DNA of 64,000 nucleotides from Scandinavium sp036271055 (GCF_036271055.1 NZ_DATBBJ010000059.1:186001-250000), one strand, 5' to 3'; positions 26,278-35,249 are shown, counted from the stretch's first letter. The notes: generated from the sequence alone by a model not told the origin. A program made the numbers and translations.

Positions 26278-27390
26278 TTATCTGCAAAGTCTCAGCAGGC
26301 CGTAGCCGACCAGCGCCGCCCACAGCAGCATCGGCACAGAATAGAGGTGGAAGCGCCACCAGATGCGGCGATCGTTAGCCATTCGCAGCGCAATCAAATT
26401 CGCAAGCGATCCGGGCAACAGACCGAAGCCTCCCACGTTGACCGCCCACGCAAGAAGCATCGATGGCGGCACGTAGTTAATGAGCAAAATCGTCGAGGGC
26501 ACGTTACTGATAACCTGTGACAAACCGATCGCGGTCAGCCACAGACCACCGTCAGACAAGCTACCGACACCCGATAGGGCGTGATGCAATGCAGGCAATT
26601 GCGTCATCAAATGGACATCAATGAACATCGCCATGAACACCAGCAACAGCGTCCAGTCGACGCTGAACACCACCCGGCGTTCCAGCAGCAGGAAACCGAC
26701 GGCCAGAACAGCCAGGCCCCATAACTCCTGACGCAGTTCAAGACTCAGCAGGAAAATCAGGTAAAACGCCAGGCAACACCCAACCAGTTTGGGTTTCCAG
26801 GCGGGCGTGCGATCACCGCTCTGGAAATGCAACGCCTTAGCGGGGAAGCAGAGCCAGCATAACAGCAGCAAGGTGAGCATCATCGCCAACGCCAGCGGAG
26901 CCATTTGCCAGCTGAATGACAGGAAAGAAAGCCCGGAACGCCCCCACAACAAGATGTTTTGTGGGTTACCAATGGGTGTGAGCAATGAACCGGCATTCAC
27001 CGCCAGCGCTTCAAAAATAATGAGCCGATTAACCGGGATCGCGCTCCATTTTTTAAGCGTAATCGTCAGCGGCACCACAATAAATAGCGCCACATCGTTA
27101 GTAAGGAATGTCGACAGCAGCGCGGCGGCTAACACCATAAATATCGCTAACTGACGCTCTGTGGCAAAACGGCGCGCCATTTTACGACCCAGCACGTCAA
27201 AATAACCGCTCAGCTCAACGCCTTTGGTCAGCAGCATTAAGCCACTCAGCGTGACAATGGTGTGCCAGTCAATCGCGGCGGGCCAGGTAGCAGGATGAAA
27301 AGGAACAAACAGAGAAAGCAGAATACCGGTGAGGATCAGAAGATGTAAAAAGCGGTCACGCAAGAGCGACCGCAGAAAAGGGAGGTTCAT
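26278..27390 (-). CDS. ybiR: Putative anion transporter YbiR
   Basis: Inner membrane protein of 370 residues with 10-11 predicted segments, of the ArsB/NhaD/CitM ion-transporter superfamily. NAGSLLTPIGNPQNILLW is the family signature hairpin, repeated loosely as ISNVPSTILLINYV in the second half. E. coli YbiR has about the same length. It overlaps mntR by four bases (ATGA), so it is co-expressed with the manganese regulator. The substrate is unknown; linkage to mntR makes a link with metal or anion balance possible but unproven. Confidence 0.92.
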   Translation of the reverse strand: MNLPFLRSLLRDRFLHLLILTGILLSLFVPFHPATWPAAIDWHTIVTLSGLMLLTKGVELSGYFDVLGRKMARRFATERQLAIFMVLAAALLSTFLTNDVALFIVVPLTITLKKWSAIPVNRLIIFEALAVNAGSLLTPIGNPQNILLWGRSGLSFLSFSWQMAPLALAMMLTLLLLCWLCFPAKALHFQSGDRTPAWKPKLVGCCLAFYLIFLLSLELRQELWGLAVLAVGFLLLERRVVFSVDWTLLLVFMAMFIDVHLMTQLPALHHALSGVGSLSDGGLWLTAIGLSQVISNVPSTILLINYVPPSMLLAWAVNVGGFGLLPGSLANLIALRMANDRRIWWRFHLYSVPMLLWAALVGYGLLRLCR

Positions 27391-27860
27391 TCAGCGTGTA
27401 GCCCTGCCTGCAGGTTAAACTGGCGAAAACGCTCCAGCGTTTCTTCGCTGACGTGGTGCTCCATCCCTTCGGCATCACGACGAGCGGTATCTTCACTGAC
27501 GCCAATCGCCAACAAAAAGGTTTCCACAATTTGATGGCGCTCGCGGGCTTCCTGCGCCAGCTTTTCGCCTTCAGGCGTCAGGAACACGCCGCGCCACGGA
27601 ATCTGTTCAATCAGCCCGACACCAACTAAACGCTTTAACATTTTGGCAACTGTTGGTTGGGAAACACCGAGCCGTGCCGCCATGTCTACCTGGCGTGCTT
27701 CACCCACTTCACGGATGAGATCAGAAATCAGCTCAACGTAATCATCAATCAGCTCGCGGCGATGCGCTTCACGCACCTGACGAAAGCCTTCAACGTGTTC
27801 TTCGACATTCACCAATTGCGTCACTTTTTTTAGTCCTGGGATACCCGGGCGACGGCTCAT
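27387..27860 (-). CDS. mntR: Manganese-responsive regulator MntR
   Basis: DtxR-family repressor/activator sensing Mn(II), 157 residues against about 155 in E. coli. The winged helix reads VDMAARLGVSQPTVAKMLKRL. Metal ligands of the family are represented by the EEHVEGF, EGEKLAQEARERHQIVETFL and DAEGMEHHVSEETL segments. It is transcribed with ybiR and diverges from mntS, whose promoter region has two TAGC-N4-GCTA sites. The start ATG lies at 27860, with AGGAAG upstream. Confidence 0.96.
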   Translation of the reverse strand: MSRRPGIPGLKKVTQLVNVEEHVEGFRQVREAHRRELIDDYVELISDLIREVGEARQVDMAARLGVSQPTVAKMLKRLVGVGLIEQIPWRGVFLTPEGEKLAQEARERHQIVETFLLAIGVSEDTARRDAEGMEHHVSEETLERFRQFNLQAGLHAE

Positions 27861-27950
27861 TGTGCTTCCTCTTCTCGGTGACGCGTCAATGCATCAGTTC
27901 GTTGAGCTCTATTGTATAGGATAGTGACCTGAGCACAAAAAATTAACGTT

Positions 27951-27985
27951 TTAGCCATAGCTAAGTAATATAGCCTGTGCTATAT
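27951..27985. promoter_or_regulatory. Tandem MntR boxes between mntR and mntS
   Basis: TTAGC-CATA-GCTAA (27951-27964) and ATATAGC-CTGT-GCTATAT (27968-27985) share the core TAGC-N4-GCTA of the MntR box. Their centres are 18.5 bases apart. The second is the closer match to the known E. coli mntS and mntH sites. Together they would repress mntS when manganese is plentiful. Confidence 0.7.
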
Positions 27986-28044
27986 CTGTATGTAATACGA
28001 ACATCCTTCACGGAATGAAGGTGCGGAAAGTTCAGGAGGTTTCT

Positions 28045-28170
28045 ATGAACGAACTCAAGAGGTGCTTAAACGTGTTTACTCATTCTCCTTTTAAAGTGCG
28101 CCTGATGCTCATCAACATGCTGTGCGATATTTTCAGCAGCAAACCGCAGCAGGATAAGCCTTCTCACTAA
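28045..28170 (+). CDS. mntS: Small manganese-homeostasis protein MntS
   Basis: A 41-residue protein that raises cytosolic manganese by limiting its export in E. coli; the locus was first described as the RNA gene rybA. The sequence keeps the family core HSPFKVRLML and the tail KPQQDKPS, and begins MNELKRC. A strong AGGAGG precedes the ATG. Two cysteines (C7 and C27) are conserved with E. coli. It diverges from mntR and has MntR boxes in its promoter. At 41 residues it is below usual gene-calling limits. Confidence 0.93.
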   Translation: MNELKRCLNVFTHSPFKVRLMLINMLCDIFSSKPQQDKPSH

Positions 28171-28441
28171 ATGCGGCGTCGCGGTACGCCGCTTCATTTT
28201 TCTGTCATCTCTCCCTGCCAGACTGGTCGTTTGCCCTGTAAAACCCCTTCTTTCTTCCGGAATTGCTATCGCCCTCGCAAAACAATTTGTGATGAGTAGT
28301 TGACGCAGTCATTCATCAAATTTATCTTCTCGCATCCCTGCAGCTTTTGCGCCTCGATGAAGCCCCTGCTTCCCGCACTGCCAGGCAGGTTTTACCCTTT
28401 GACGCCAAGGGATGCGCATGGCGGCTTTTTGATTGTGACCT

Positions 28442-30025
28442 ATGAATGTAACACTGAAAGAAACGCTGGCTGCCCGTGGTCTGGCGCTCAATCCATGGAC
28501 CGGATTTTACTTTTTACAATCATTACTGATGAATCTGGCGCTGGGATATCCTTTCAGCCTGCTTTATACCGTCGCCTTTACCTGTCTGCTACATCTGCTG
28601 TGGCGTGCCGTGCCACGTACGCAAAAAGTATTACTGGGGATTTATTCTCTGGTTGCGGCTTTTTATTATCCGTTTGGTCAGGCCTATGGCGCACCGAACT
28701 TTAATACTCTGCTGGCACTGCATTCGACTAACGCAGAAGAGTCCACGGAAATTCTCACTATCTTCCCGTGGTACAGCTATTTTATTGCACTGTTTATTTT
28801 CGCACTTGGCGTTATCGCTATTCGCCGCAAACCGGAAGCCAAACGCGCATGGAGCAAAATTGACCTGCTGTGTCTGCTGTTTTGTGTCGGCGTCGCGTTC
28901 GTGCGCCCGGTGCAGGAAATTGCGTGGGATGGCGTGTTCCGCATCAGCAAAATCGGTTATCCCGCCGTGCGCTTCGTACATGATGTCGCTATCAGTAACC
29001 AGCAAGTTTTAGATGAGCAGGCGCGTCTGGCGCAGTTTTCCAATCTGAAAGATACCTGGAACGTGGTCGCGGTGAAGCCGAAATATCACACTTATGTGGT
29101 GGTGATTGGCGAAAGCGCCCGGCGCGATGCCATGGGGGCGTTTGGTGGTCATTGGGATAACACCCCGTTTGAAAGCTCGGTGAACGGTGCGCTCTTTACC
29201 GATTATATTGCCGCCAGTGGCTCCACGCAGAAATCCCTGGGCCTGACGCTCAACCGCGTGGTCGACGGCAAGCCGCTGTATCAGGACAATTTCGTGACGC
29301 TGGCGAACCGTGCCGGTTTCCAGACGTGGTGGTTCTCAAATCAGGGGCAAATCGGCGAATATGACACCGCCATCGCCAGTATCGCCAAGCGCGCCGATGA
29401 AGTGCATTTCCTGAAGAGCGGGGATTTTGAAGCGGATAAAAATACCAAAGATGACGATCTGCTGAAAATGACTGCCCAGGTGCTCTCTACCGAGCGCACG
29501 CAGCCGCAGCTTATCGTGTTGCATCTGATGGGTTCTCACCCACAGGCCTGTGACAGAACGCAGGGCAAATACACGGATTTCGTGACGTCAAAAGAGACCT
29601 CCTGTTATCTCTATAGCATGACGCAAACCGACCAACTGCTGAGCAAACTGTACGATCAACTGCGCAATTCCGGCGACAGCTTCTCGCTGGTCTATTTCTC
29701 CGACCACGGTTTAGCGTTTAAGGAACGGGGCAAATCGGTGCAGTATCTGGCGCATGATGACAAGTTCCAGCAGAACTTCCAGGTGCCGTTTATGGTGCTT
29801 TCCAGCGATGACAAAACCCATCGCGTGATCAAAGCACGTCGTTCGGCGAATGATTTCCTGAGTTTCTTCTCTCAGTGGACCGGCATTCAGGCGCAGGAGA
29901 TTGCGACGCCGTATCACTTTGTGTCGAACAAAAAGGCAGGACCGGTTTACATCACCAACTTCCAGCTACAGAAAGTGGATTACACCCATCTCGGCACAGA
30001 CGTGTTTGATACCGCCGCCCATTGA
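28442..30025 (+). CDS. opgE: Osmoregulated periplasmic glucan phosphoethanolamine transferase OpgE
   Basis: Inner membrane enzyme that decorates periplasmic glucans with phosphoethanolamine. It has 527 residues, as in E. coli YbiP. About five N-terminal membrane segments (residues 20-155) are followed by a periplasmic sulfatase-like domain. VVVIGESARRDAMG carries a metal ligand, the nucleophile threonine is in AASGSTQKSLGLTL, and YFSDHGLAFKERG carries the DH metal site. It is related in fold to EptA in this window. It is a single gene with a terminator shared with ompX. Confidence 0.95.
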   Translation: MNVTLKETLAARGLALNPWTGFYFLQSLLMNLALGYPFSLLYTVAFTCLLHLLWRAVPRTQKVLLGIYSLVAAFYYPFGQAYGAPNFNTLLALHSTNAEESTEILTIFPWYSYFIALFIFALGVIAIRRKPEAKRAWSKIDLLCLLFCVGVAFVRPVQEIAWDGVFRISKIGYPAVRFVHDVAISNQQVLDEQARLAQFSNLKDTWNVVAVKPKYHTYVVVIGESARRDAMGAFGGHWDNTPFESSVNGALFTDYIAASGSTQKSLGLTLNRVVDGKPLYQDNFVTLANRAGFQTWWFSNQGQIGEYDTAIASIAKRADEVHFLKSGDFEADKNTKDDDLLKMTAQVLSTERTQPQLIVLHLMGSHPQACDRTQGKYTDFVTSKETSCYLYSMTQTDQLLSKLYDQLRNSGDSFSLVYFSDHGLAFKERGKSVQYLAHDDKFQQNFQVPFMVLSSDDKTHRVIKARRSANDFLSFFSQWTGIQAQEIATPYHFVSNKKAGPVYITNFQLQKVDYTHLGTDVFDTAAH

Positions 30026-30053
30026 TGTTCTTCCCCGAATAACAGACAAAAAA

Positions 30054-30077
30054 AATCCGCCATCAGGCGGATTTTTT
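30054..30077. terminator. Bidirectional terminator between opgE and ompX
   Basis: AATCCGCC-ATCA-GGCGGATT with an A run before and a T run after serves both convergent genes. Confidence 0.9.
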
Positions 30078-30093
30078 ATTATCACCGAAGTGA

Positions 30094-30606
30094 TTAGAAA
30101 CGGTAACCAACGCCTGCGATCCAGGTGCCAACGTCAACGTTACGGATGCGAGACTGCTCGTAAGAGAAGTCCAGAGCAACGTTTTCGATTGGGTTGAACT
30201 GCATACCTGCGCCGTAGGAGAAACCGTAGTCGCTCATGTCAGATTTGCTAGCTGGGAAGTCGTTAGCCTGGAATTTACCGTAGCCGACACCGACAACACC
30301 GTAGATGCTTGCCCAGTCGTTGATGCGGTAAGCAGGACCAGCAGTGATACCGTAGTACTGAGATTTGTTGTAGGTACCGCTGTCGTTACCGTTTTTCTCG
30401 GTGTAAGTGAAAGAACCGATCACGCCGAGTGGGTTGTTGTCCTGCTCGTAACGGTATTTCAGGTTGAAACCACCTGCTTTGTTCGCTTCGCCCTGCATAT
30501 CGCTCTGAGCGTAGCCACCGGTAACGGTAGAAGTAGCAGCTACAGCAGTACCTGCGGTTGCGGCCAGGACGATAGCCAGTGCTGAAAGACGTGCAATTTT
30601 ATTCAT
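30094..30606 (-). CDS. ompX: Outer membrane protein OmpX
   Basis: Small eight-stranded beta-barrel of the Ail/Lom family, 170 residues. The signal peptide ends TAVAATSTVTGGYAQ. Alternating barrel strands include GFNLKYRYEQD, YYGITAGPAYRIND and ALDFSYEQS. The protein ends in VGYRF, with the terminal phenylalanine needed for barrel assembly. I chose ATG 30606, preceded by GAGGTGG; an upstream GTG adds two residues. Codon use is strongly biased, as expected for an abundant protein. It is usually controlled by sRNAs such as CyaR and MicA, which I cannot confirm here. Confidence 0.97.
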   Translation of the reverse strand: MNKIARLSALAIVLAATAGTAVAATSTVTGGYAQSDMQGEANKAGGFNLKYRYEQDNNPLGVIGSFTYTEKNGNDSGTYNKSQYYGITAGPAYRINDWASIYGVVGVGYGKFQANDFPASKSDMSDYGFSYGAGMQFNPIENVALDFSYEQSRIRNVDVGTWIAGVGYRF

Positions 30607-30960
30607 AACCACCTCAAATGTGCTTCAAGTAAATCCGTAAGTTTTAAATATATCAAAATTTTCCGGAAACTTTTTACGAATCGCGTTATCTAAGGGCGTC
30701 TATCGTGTAACTAAACGTTTCCATCGTTGACAATCCCTCTTGAAAATCAGCGAGTTCCTCGCAGATTCTGCCATTATTGCGCTAATCAAATGGCACCTTC
30801 ATCCAGATTAGTCCTAAAAAGATAAGATTTTTCTCTGTTGACTGAACTTTATTGTACGACGCCTCACGAAGCTTTTTTTCAACAATCTCTAAACCAGAAA
30901 GGGGTAATTCATTTACACTGCCTCTTTTACTTCCTTTGACAAAAATTGACAGGAGAAAGG
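30607..30960. other. Intergenic region between ompX and rhtA
   Basis: This 354-base AT-rich gap holds the divergent promoters of ompX and rhtA. A TACACT at about 30913-30918 is a -10 candidate for rhtA. I see no convincing gene; the open frames here lack ribosome sites. Confidence 0.5.
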
Positions 30961-31851
30961 ATGCCAGGGTTGTCGCGTAAGGTGCCGGTGTGGCTACCGA
31001 TCCTCGTAATATTGATTGCCATGTGTTCGATTCAAAGCGGCGCAGCACTTGCTAAATCACTCTTTCCCGTCGTCGGTGCGCCCGGTGTCACCGCGCTGCG
31101 TCTTACGCTCGGGACGCTGATTCTGGTGTGCGTCTTTAAACCGTGGCGTCTACGATTCACACGCGAGCAACGGCTGCCGCTCCTGTTTTATGGTCTGTCG
31201 CTTGGGGCGATGAACTATTTGTTCTATCTGTCTATTCAACGTATTCCGCTTGGCGTCGCGGTTGCGCTGGAATTTACCGGCCCGCTGGCAGTGGCGCTGT
31301 TTGGTTCTCGCCGTCCCATCGATTTTGTGTGGGTGGCGTTGGCCGTTTTAGGTCTGTGGTTCCTGCTGCCGCTCGGACAGAACATCGCCCACGTCGATTT
31401 AACTGGCGCTGCCCTGGCTCTCGGCGCAGGTGCCTGTTGGGCGGTGTACATTATTACCGGGCAGCGCGCGGGTGAAGAGCATGGTCCCGCCACCGTTGCG
31501 ATGGGGTCATTGATTGCGGCCCTGGTGTTTGTGCCGATTGGCGCCTTTCAGGCCGGGGAAGTGCTTTGGCAGTGGTCGATTCTGCCTTTAGGGTTAGGCA
31601 TCGCTATTTTGTCCACGGCGCTGCCCTATTCGCTGGAAATGATCGCCCTCACCCGACTGCCGACACGTACGTTTGGCACGTTAATGAGCATGGAACCAGC
31701 CCTGGCGGCTGTCTCAGGCATGATCTTCCTGGGTGAAACGCTGACGGGCACACAGTCCCTTGCTCTGCTCGCGATCATGGCTGCATCAATGGGGTCCACG
31801 CTCACGATTCGCCGGGAAAGCAAAATAGAGAAAGTCGATATTAATGTATAG
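30961..31851 (+). CDS. rhtA: Threonine/homoserine exporter RhtA
   Basis: Inner membrane exporter of threonine and homoserine in the drug/metabolite transporter (EamA) superfamily, 296 residues with ten predicted segments in two repeats. VALEFTGPLAVALF and FGTLMSMEPALAAVSG are the matching family signatures of the two halves. I chose ATG 30961 (MPGLSRK), with GGAGAAAGG just upstream, because E. coli RhtA begins MPGSLRK; an ORF start 15 bases earlier is less likely. It is a single gene between ompX and dps. Confidence 0.96.
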   Translation: MPGLSRKVPVWLPILVILIAMCSIQSGAALAKSLFPVVGAPGVTALRLTLGTLILVCVFKPWRLRFTREQRLPLLFYGLSLGAMNYLFYLSIQRIPLGVAVALEFTGPLAVALFGSRRPIDFVWVALAVLGLWFLLPLGQNIAHVDLTGAALALGAGACWAVYIITGQRAGEEHGPATVAMGSLIAALVFVPIGAFQAGEVLWQWSILPLGLGIAILSTALPYSLEMIALTRLPTRTFGTLMSMEPALAAVSGMIFLGETLTGTQSLALLAIMAASMGSTLTIRRESKIEKVDINV

Positions 31852-32080
31852 CCTTACGCCGCAGGGTTATATCATCCTGCGGTGGCTAAAATTTATTTCA
31901 TCGCAAAACCATTTTTCTACGGAAATATTTCCGCAATAAACAGACCTTTCTTAGTTAATTGATAACCACTCACAAGCAAACATCCTATCTCACTGTTTAT
32001 AAAAGAGATAACGGCATTTAACTTCACACTCGCTATTAAACCGATAGGTATTATCATCCCGGCAGAATGACGCAGCGGTG

Positions 32081-32088
32081 CTATACTT
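32081..32088 (+). promoter_or_regulatory. dps promoter -10 region
   Basis: CTATACTT, preceded by GCGGTG, resembles the sigma-S/sigma-70 -10 of E. coli dps and lies 34 bases before the dps start. Confidence 0.6.
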
Positions 32089-32121
32089 GTTTGCGTTAAT
32101 TCACTAGGGAGATATGCGATT

Positions 32122-32625
32122 ATGACTACCGCTAAACTGGTAAAAACCAAAACATCTAATCTGCTCTATACCCGCAACGACGTGTCGGACAGTGAGAAAA
32201 AAGCGACTATCGAGCTGTTGAATCGTCAGGTGATTCAGTTCATTGACCTGTCACTTATCACCAAACAGGCCCACTGGAATATGCGCGGCGCTAACTTTAT
32301 TGCCGTCCACGAGATGCTCGATGGCTTCCGTACTGCGCTGACCGATCATCTGGATACCATGGCAGAGCGCGCCGTACAGTTGGGTGGTGTTGCTTTGGGG
32401 ACCACTCAGGTTATTAACAACAAAACGCCACTGAAAAGCTATCCGCTGGACATTCACACCGTTCAGGATCACCTGAAAGAGCTGGCTGATCGTTATGCGA
32501 TTGTTGCCAACGATGTGCGCAAAGCGATTGGTGAAGCCAAAGATGAAGACACTGCAGATATCTTCACCGCCGCCTCGCGCGATCTTGATAAATTCCTGTG
32601 GTTCATTGAATCTAACCTCGAATAA
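32122..32625 (+). CDS. dps: DNA-protection ferritin-like protein Dps
   Basis: Twelve-subunit mini-ferritin that binds and condenses DNA in starvation and oxidises iron with peroxide. It has 167 residues, as in E. coli. The N-terminal lysine tail (TTAKLVKTKTSN) is the DNA-binding part. Ferroxidase residues lie at the dimer interface in TKQAHWNMRG and in HEMLDGFRTALTDHLDTMAER. The gene is flanked by an OxyR/sigma-S type promoter region and its own terminator. Confidence 0.97.
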   Translation: MTTAKLVKTKTSNLLYTRNDVSDSEKKATIELLNRQVIQFIDLSLITKQAHWNMRGANFIAVHEMLDGFRTALTDHLDTMAERAVQLGGVALGTTQVINNKTPLKSYPLDIHTVQDHLKELADRYAIVANDVRKAIGEAKDEDTADIFTAASRDLDKFLWFIESNLE

Positions 32626-32648
32626 TCCAGACGATTTTCTTATCTTCC

Positions 32649-32671
32649 AAACCCCTCACTTGAGGGGTTTT
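32649..32671 (+). terminator. dps terminator
   Basis: AAACCCCTCA-CT-TGAGGGGTTT is a 10-base stem with a T tail. Confidence 0.85.
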
Positions 32672-32816
32672 GCACTTTTATAGTGCATAAACTTCGCGTT
32701 CCCGCCTGTAAAAGTAAACCAATTGTAATTATCACTTCACACAATCGTTAATGAAAGATTGTTTTATCAGCGTAATTTGCGCTTAATACCCATACGCCTG
32801 ACGTGCCTGCTGACTC

Positions 32817-32831
32817 GCACCATTTTGGTGC
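32817..32831. promoter_or_regulatory. NtrC site upstream of glnHPQ
   Basis: GCACCATTTTGGTGC is a perfect 6-base inverted repeat with a 3-base spacer. With its flanks it matches the NtrC consensus TGCACCA-N3-TGGTGCA almost fully. It lies about 100 bases upstream of the sigma-54 promoter. A second, weaker symmetric element (TTGCA...TGCAA) follows at about 32858-32876. Confidence 0.75.
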
Positions 32832-32918
32832 TTCATTGTGGTGCACATCCTGTGCCTTGCATCGCATTTTGTGCAACAGAAGGCTCTCGCCTCGTTGCAA
32901 AACAATAAGTTGTAAAAT

Positions 32919-32934
32919 TGGCACGATTTTTTCA
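32919..32934 (+). promoter_or_regulatory. Sigma-54 promoter of glnHPQ
   Basis: TGGCAC-N5-TTTCA matches the -24/-12 elements of sigma-54 promoters (TGGCAC-N5-TTGCA) and the known E. coli glnHp2. With the NtrC site it gives nitrogen-limited expression. Confidence 0.85.
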
Positions 32935-32986
32935 TAGGCAAACTATTCTCGCAGGGGATTGCCCCGTGGTTATAAAAGGAAATGCT

Positions 32987-33733
32987 ATGAAGTCTGTTTT
33001 CAAAGTTTCACTGGCTGCACTGACCCTGGCCTTTGCCGTTTCTTCTCAGGCTGCGGAAAAACAACTGGTTGTTGCGACTGACACCGCCTTCGTTCCCTTC
33101 GAATTCAAACAAGGTGACAAGTACGTTGGTTTCGATGTGGATTTGTGGGCCGCTATCGCCAAAGAGCTTAAGCTCAATTACACCCTGAAGCCGATGGATT
33201 TCAGCGGCATCATTCCTGCGCTGCAAACGAAAAACATCGACCTGGCGCTGGCGGGGATTACCATTACTGACGAACGTAAAAAGGCTATCGACTTCTCCGA
33301 TGGCTATTACAAAAGTGGTCTGCTGGTGATGGTGAAAGCCAACAACAACGACGTGAAGAGCGTGAAAGACCTGGACGGTAAAATCGTTGCGGTGAAAGGC
33401 GGTACGGGTTCTGTTGATTACGCGAAAGCCAACATCAAAACCAAAGACCTGCGTCAGTTCCCGAACATCGATAACGCTTATATGGAACTCGGCACTAACC
33501 GCGCGGATGCCGTTCTGCACGATACGCCAAACATTCTGTACTTCATCAAAACCGCAGGCCACGGCCAGTTCAAAGCAGTTGGCGAGTCTCTGGAAGCGCA
33601 GCAGTACGGTATCGCGTTCCCGAAAGGCAGCGACGAGTTGCGTGAGAAAGTGAACGGCGCGCTGAAAAAACTGCACGAAAACGGTCAGTACAACGAAATT
33701 TACAAAAAATGGTTCGGTACTGAACCAAAATAA
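32987..33733 (+). CDS. glnH: Glutamine-binding periplasmic protein GlnH
   Basis: High-affinity glutamine receptor of the GlnHPQ ABC importer. It has 248 residues with a signal peptide cleaved after SSQA. The type-II binding fold has TDTAFVPFEF at its start and IDLALAGITITDERKKAIDFSDGYY in lobe 1. Ligand residues are expected in GGTGSVDYAK and DAVLHDTP. I chose ATG 32987 after AAAGGA; the open frame extends 23 residues upstream but crosses the promoter. It is the first gene of glnHPQ. Confidence 0.97.
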   Translation: MKSVFKVSLAALTLAFAVSSQAAEKQLVVATDTAFVPFEFKQGDKYVGFDVDLWAAIAKELKLNYTLKPMDFSGIIPALQTKNIDLALAGITITDERKKAIDFSDGYYKSGLLVMVKANNNDVKSVKDLDGKIVAVKGGTGSVDYAKANIKTKDLRQFPNIDNAYMELGTNRADAVLHDTPNILYFIKTAGHGQFKAVGESLEAQQYGIAFPKGSDELREKVNGALKKLHENGQYNEIYKKWFGTEPK

Positions 33734-33760
33734 TTACTCTTAATAAGAGTCACTGTTTTC

Positions 33761-33780
33761 AGGGGCGACCTTTCGCCCCT
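33761..33780 (+). other. Hairpin between glnH and glnP
   Basis: AGGGGCGA-CCTT-TCGCCCCT is followed by GTTATTTTTG. It is a likely partial terminator or 3' stabiliser that lets the binding protein be made in excess over the membrane components. Confidence 0.7.
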
Positions 33781-33813
33781 GTTATTTTTGAACCACGGTA
33801 ACAGGAAATCATC

Positions 33814-34473
33814 ATGCAGTTTGACTGGAGCGCCATCTGGCCTGCCATTCCTATCTTGCTTGAAGGCGCCAAAATGACCCTATGGATTTCGGTCCTCGGG
33901 TTAGTGGGTGGGTTATTCATCGGTCTGGTGGCCGGTTTTGCCCGCACCTATGGTGGCTGGATAGCGAACCACATCGCCCTCGTGTTTATCGAAGTCATCC
34001 GCGGCACGCCTATCGTCGTGCAGGTCATGTTTATCTACTTCGCCCTGCCGTTAGCCTTTAACGATCTGCGTATCGATCCGTTCTCGGCGGCGGTTGTCAC
34101 CATCATGATCAACTCCGGCGCCTATATCGCGGAAATCACTCGTGGTGCGGTGCTGTCGATTCATAAAGGGTTCAGTGAAGCGGGTCTTGCTCTCGGGTTA
34201 TCTCGTCGCGAAACCATTCGCCACGTGATCCTGCCGTTGGCATTGCGTCGTATGCTGCCGCCGCTGGGTAACCAGTGGATCATCAGCATTAAAGACACCT
34301 CGCTGTTTATCGTTATCGGCGTTGCCGAACTGACACGCACTGGTCAGGAAATTATCGCGGGCAACTTCCGTGCGCTGGAAATCTGGAGCGCCGTCGCGGT
34401 CATTTATCTGCTCATCACCCTTGTGCTCAGCTTCGTTCTGCGTCGCCTTGAAAGAAGGATGAAAATCCTGTGA
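33814..34473 (+). CDS. glnP: Glutamine ABC transporter permease GlnP
   Basis: Inner membrane subunit of the glutamine importer, 219 residues with five predicted segments. The family's N-terminal segment reads WPAIPILLEGAKMTLWISVLG. The EAA loop that contacts the ATPase is seen as EAGLALGLSRRETIRHVILPLA. It works as a homodimer with GlnQ. Its end overlaps glnQ by four bases (GTGA), giving coupled translation. Confidence 0.97.
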   Translation: MQFDWSAIWPAIPILLEGAKMTLWISVLGLVGGLFIGLVAGFARTYGGWIANHIALVFIEVIRGTPIVVQVMFIYFALPLAFNDLRIDPFSAAVVTIMINSGAYIAEITRGAVLSIHKGFSEAGLALGLSRRETIRHVILPLALRRMLPPLGNQWIISIKDTSLFIVIGVAELTRTGQEIIAGNFRALEIWSAVAVIYLLITLVLSFVLRRLERRMKIL

Positions 34474-35192
34474 TTGAATTTAAAAATGTCTCCAAGCATT
34501 TTGGTCAGACCAAGGTGCTGCACAACATCGATTTAAACATTACCAAAGGTGAAGTGGTGGTGATTATCGGGCCGTCTGGCTCCGGTAAATCCACCCTACT
34601 GCGCTGCATCAACAAGCTGGAAGAGATAACCAGCGGGGATTTGATTGTCGATGGGCTGAAAGTGAACGATCCGAAAGTCGACGAACGCCTGATTCGCCAG
34701 GAAGCTGGCATGGTGTTTCAGCAGTTTTATCTGTTCCCGCACCTGACGGCACTGGAAAACGTGATGTTTGGTCCACAGCGCGTGCGCGGTGCATCCAAAG
34801 CAGCAGCAGAGAAGCTGGCGAAAGAGCTGTTGGAAAAAGTCGGCCTCGCCGATCGGGGTCATCACTATCCGTCAGAACTCTCCGGCGGCCAGCAGCAACG
34901 TGTGGCGATTGCCCGCGCGCTGGCAGTGAAACCGAAAATGATGCTGTTCGATGAGCCAACATCAGCGCTTGACCCGGAACTGCGCCACGAAGTGCTTAAG
35001 GTTATGCAGGATCTGGCAGAAGAAGGGATGACGATGGTCATCGTGACCCACGAAATCAGCTTCGCTGAGAAAGTGGCCTCCCGTCTGATCTTCATCGATA
35101 AAGGCCGTATTGCCGAAGACGGTAATCCGCAAACCCTGATCGAGAATCCACCCAACCCGCGCTTGCAGGAGTTTTTGCAGCACGTGTCTTAA
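34470..35192 (+). CDS. glnQ: Glutamine ABC transporter ATPase GlnQ
   Basis: ATP-binding subunit of the polar amino acid importer family, 240 residues. Walker A is GPSGSGKST, the Q-loop is VFQQFYLFPH, the signature is LSGGQQQR, Walker B is MLFDEPTSALD and the H-loop is IVTHE. Translation starts at GTG 34470 within the glnP stop region. A strong terminator ends the operon. Confidence 0.97.
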   Translation: MIEFKNVSKHFGQTKVLHNIDLNITKGEVVVIIGPSGSGKSTLLRCINKLEEITSGDLIVDGLKVNDPKVDERLIRQEAGMVFQQFYLFPHLTALENVMFGPQRVRGASKAAAEKLAKELLEKVGLADRGHHYPSELSGGQQQRVAIARALAVKPKMMLFDEPTSALDPELRHEVLKVMQDLAEEGMTMVIVTHEISFAEKVASRLIFIDKGRIAEDGNPQTLIENPPNPRLQEFLQHVS

Positions 35193-35201
35193 TGGTAAAT
35201 G

Positions 35202-35237
35202 GCCCAACCTCTCGCCAGGAGATGTTGGGCTTTTTTT
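35202..35237 (+). terminator. glnHPQ terminator
   Basis: GCCCAAC...GTTGGGC, with inner pairing TCTC/GGAGA, is followed by seven T. Confidence 0.9.
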
Positions 35238-35249
35238 AATGCCTGAATG

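Noticed and set aside
30782..31048. 88-residue minus-strand frame between ompX and rhtA
   Set aside because: It overlaps the rhtA start and promoter, has no ribosome site and no recognisable composition.
31917..32150. 77-residue hydrophobic minus-strand frame before dps
   Set aside because: It covers the dps promoter and start on the opposite strand; the hydrophobicity comes from AT-rich DNA.
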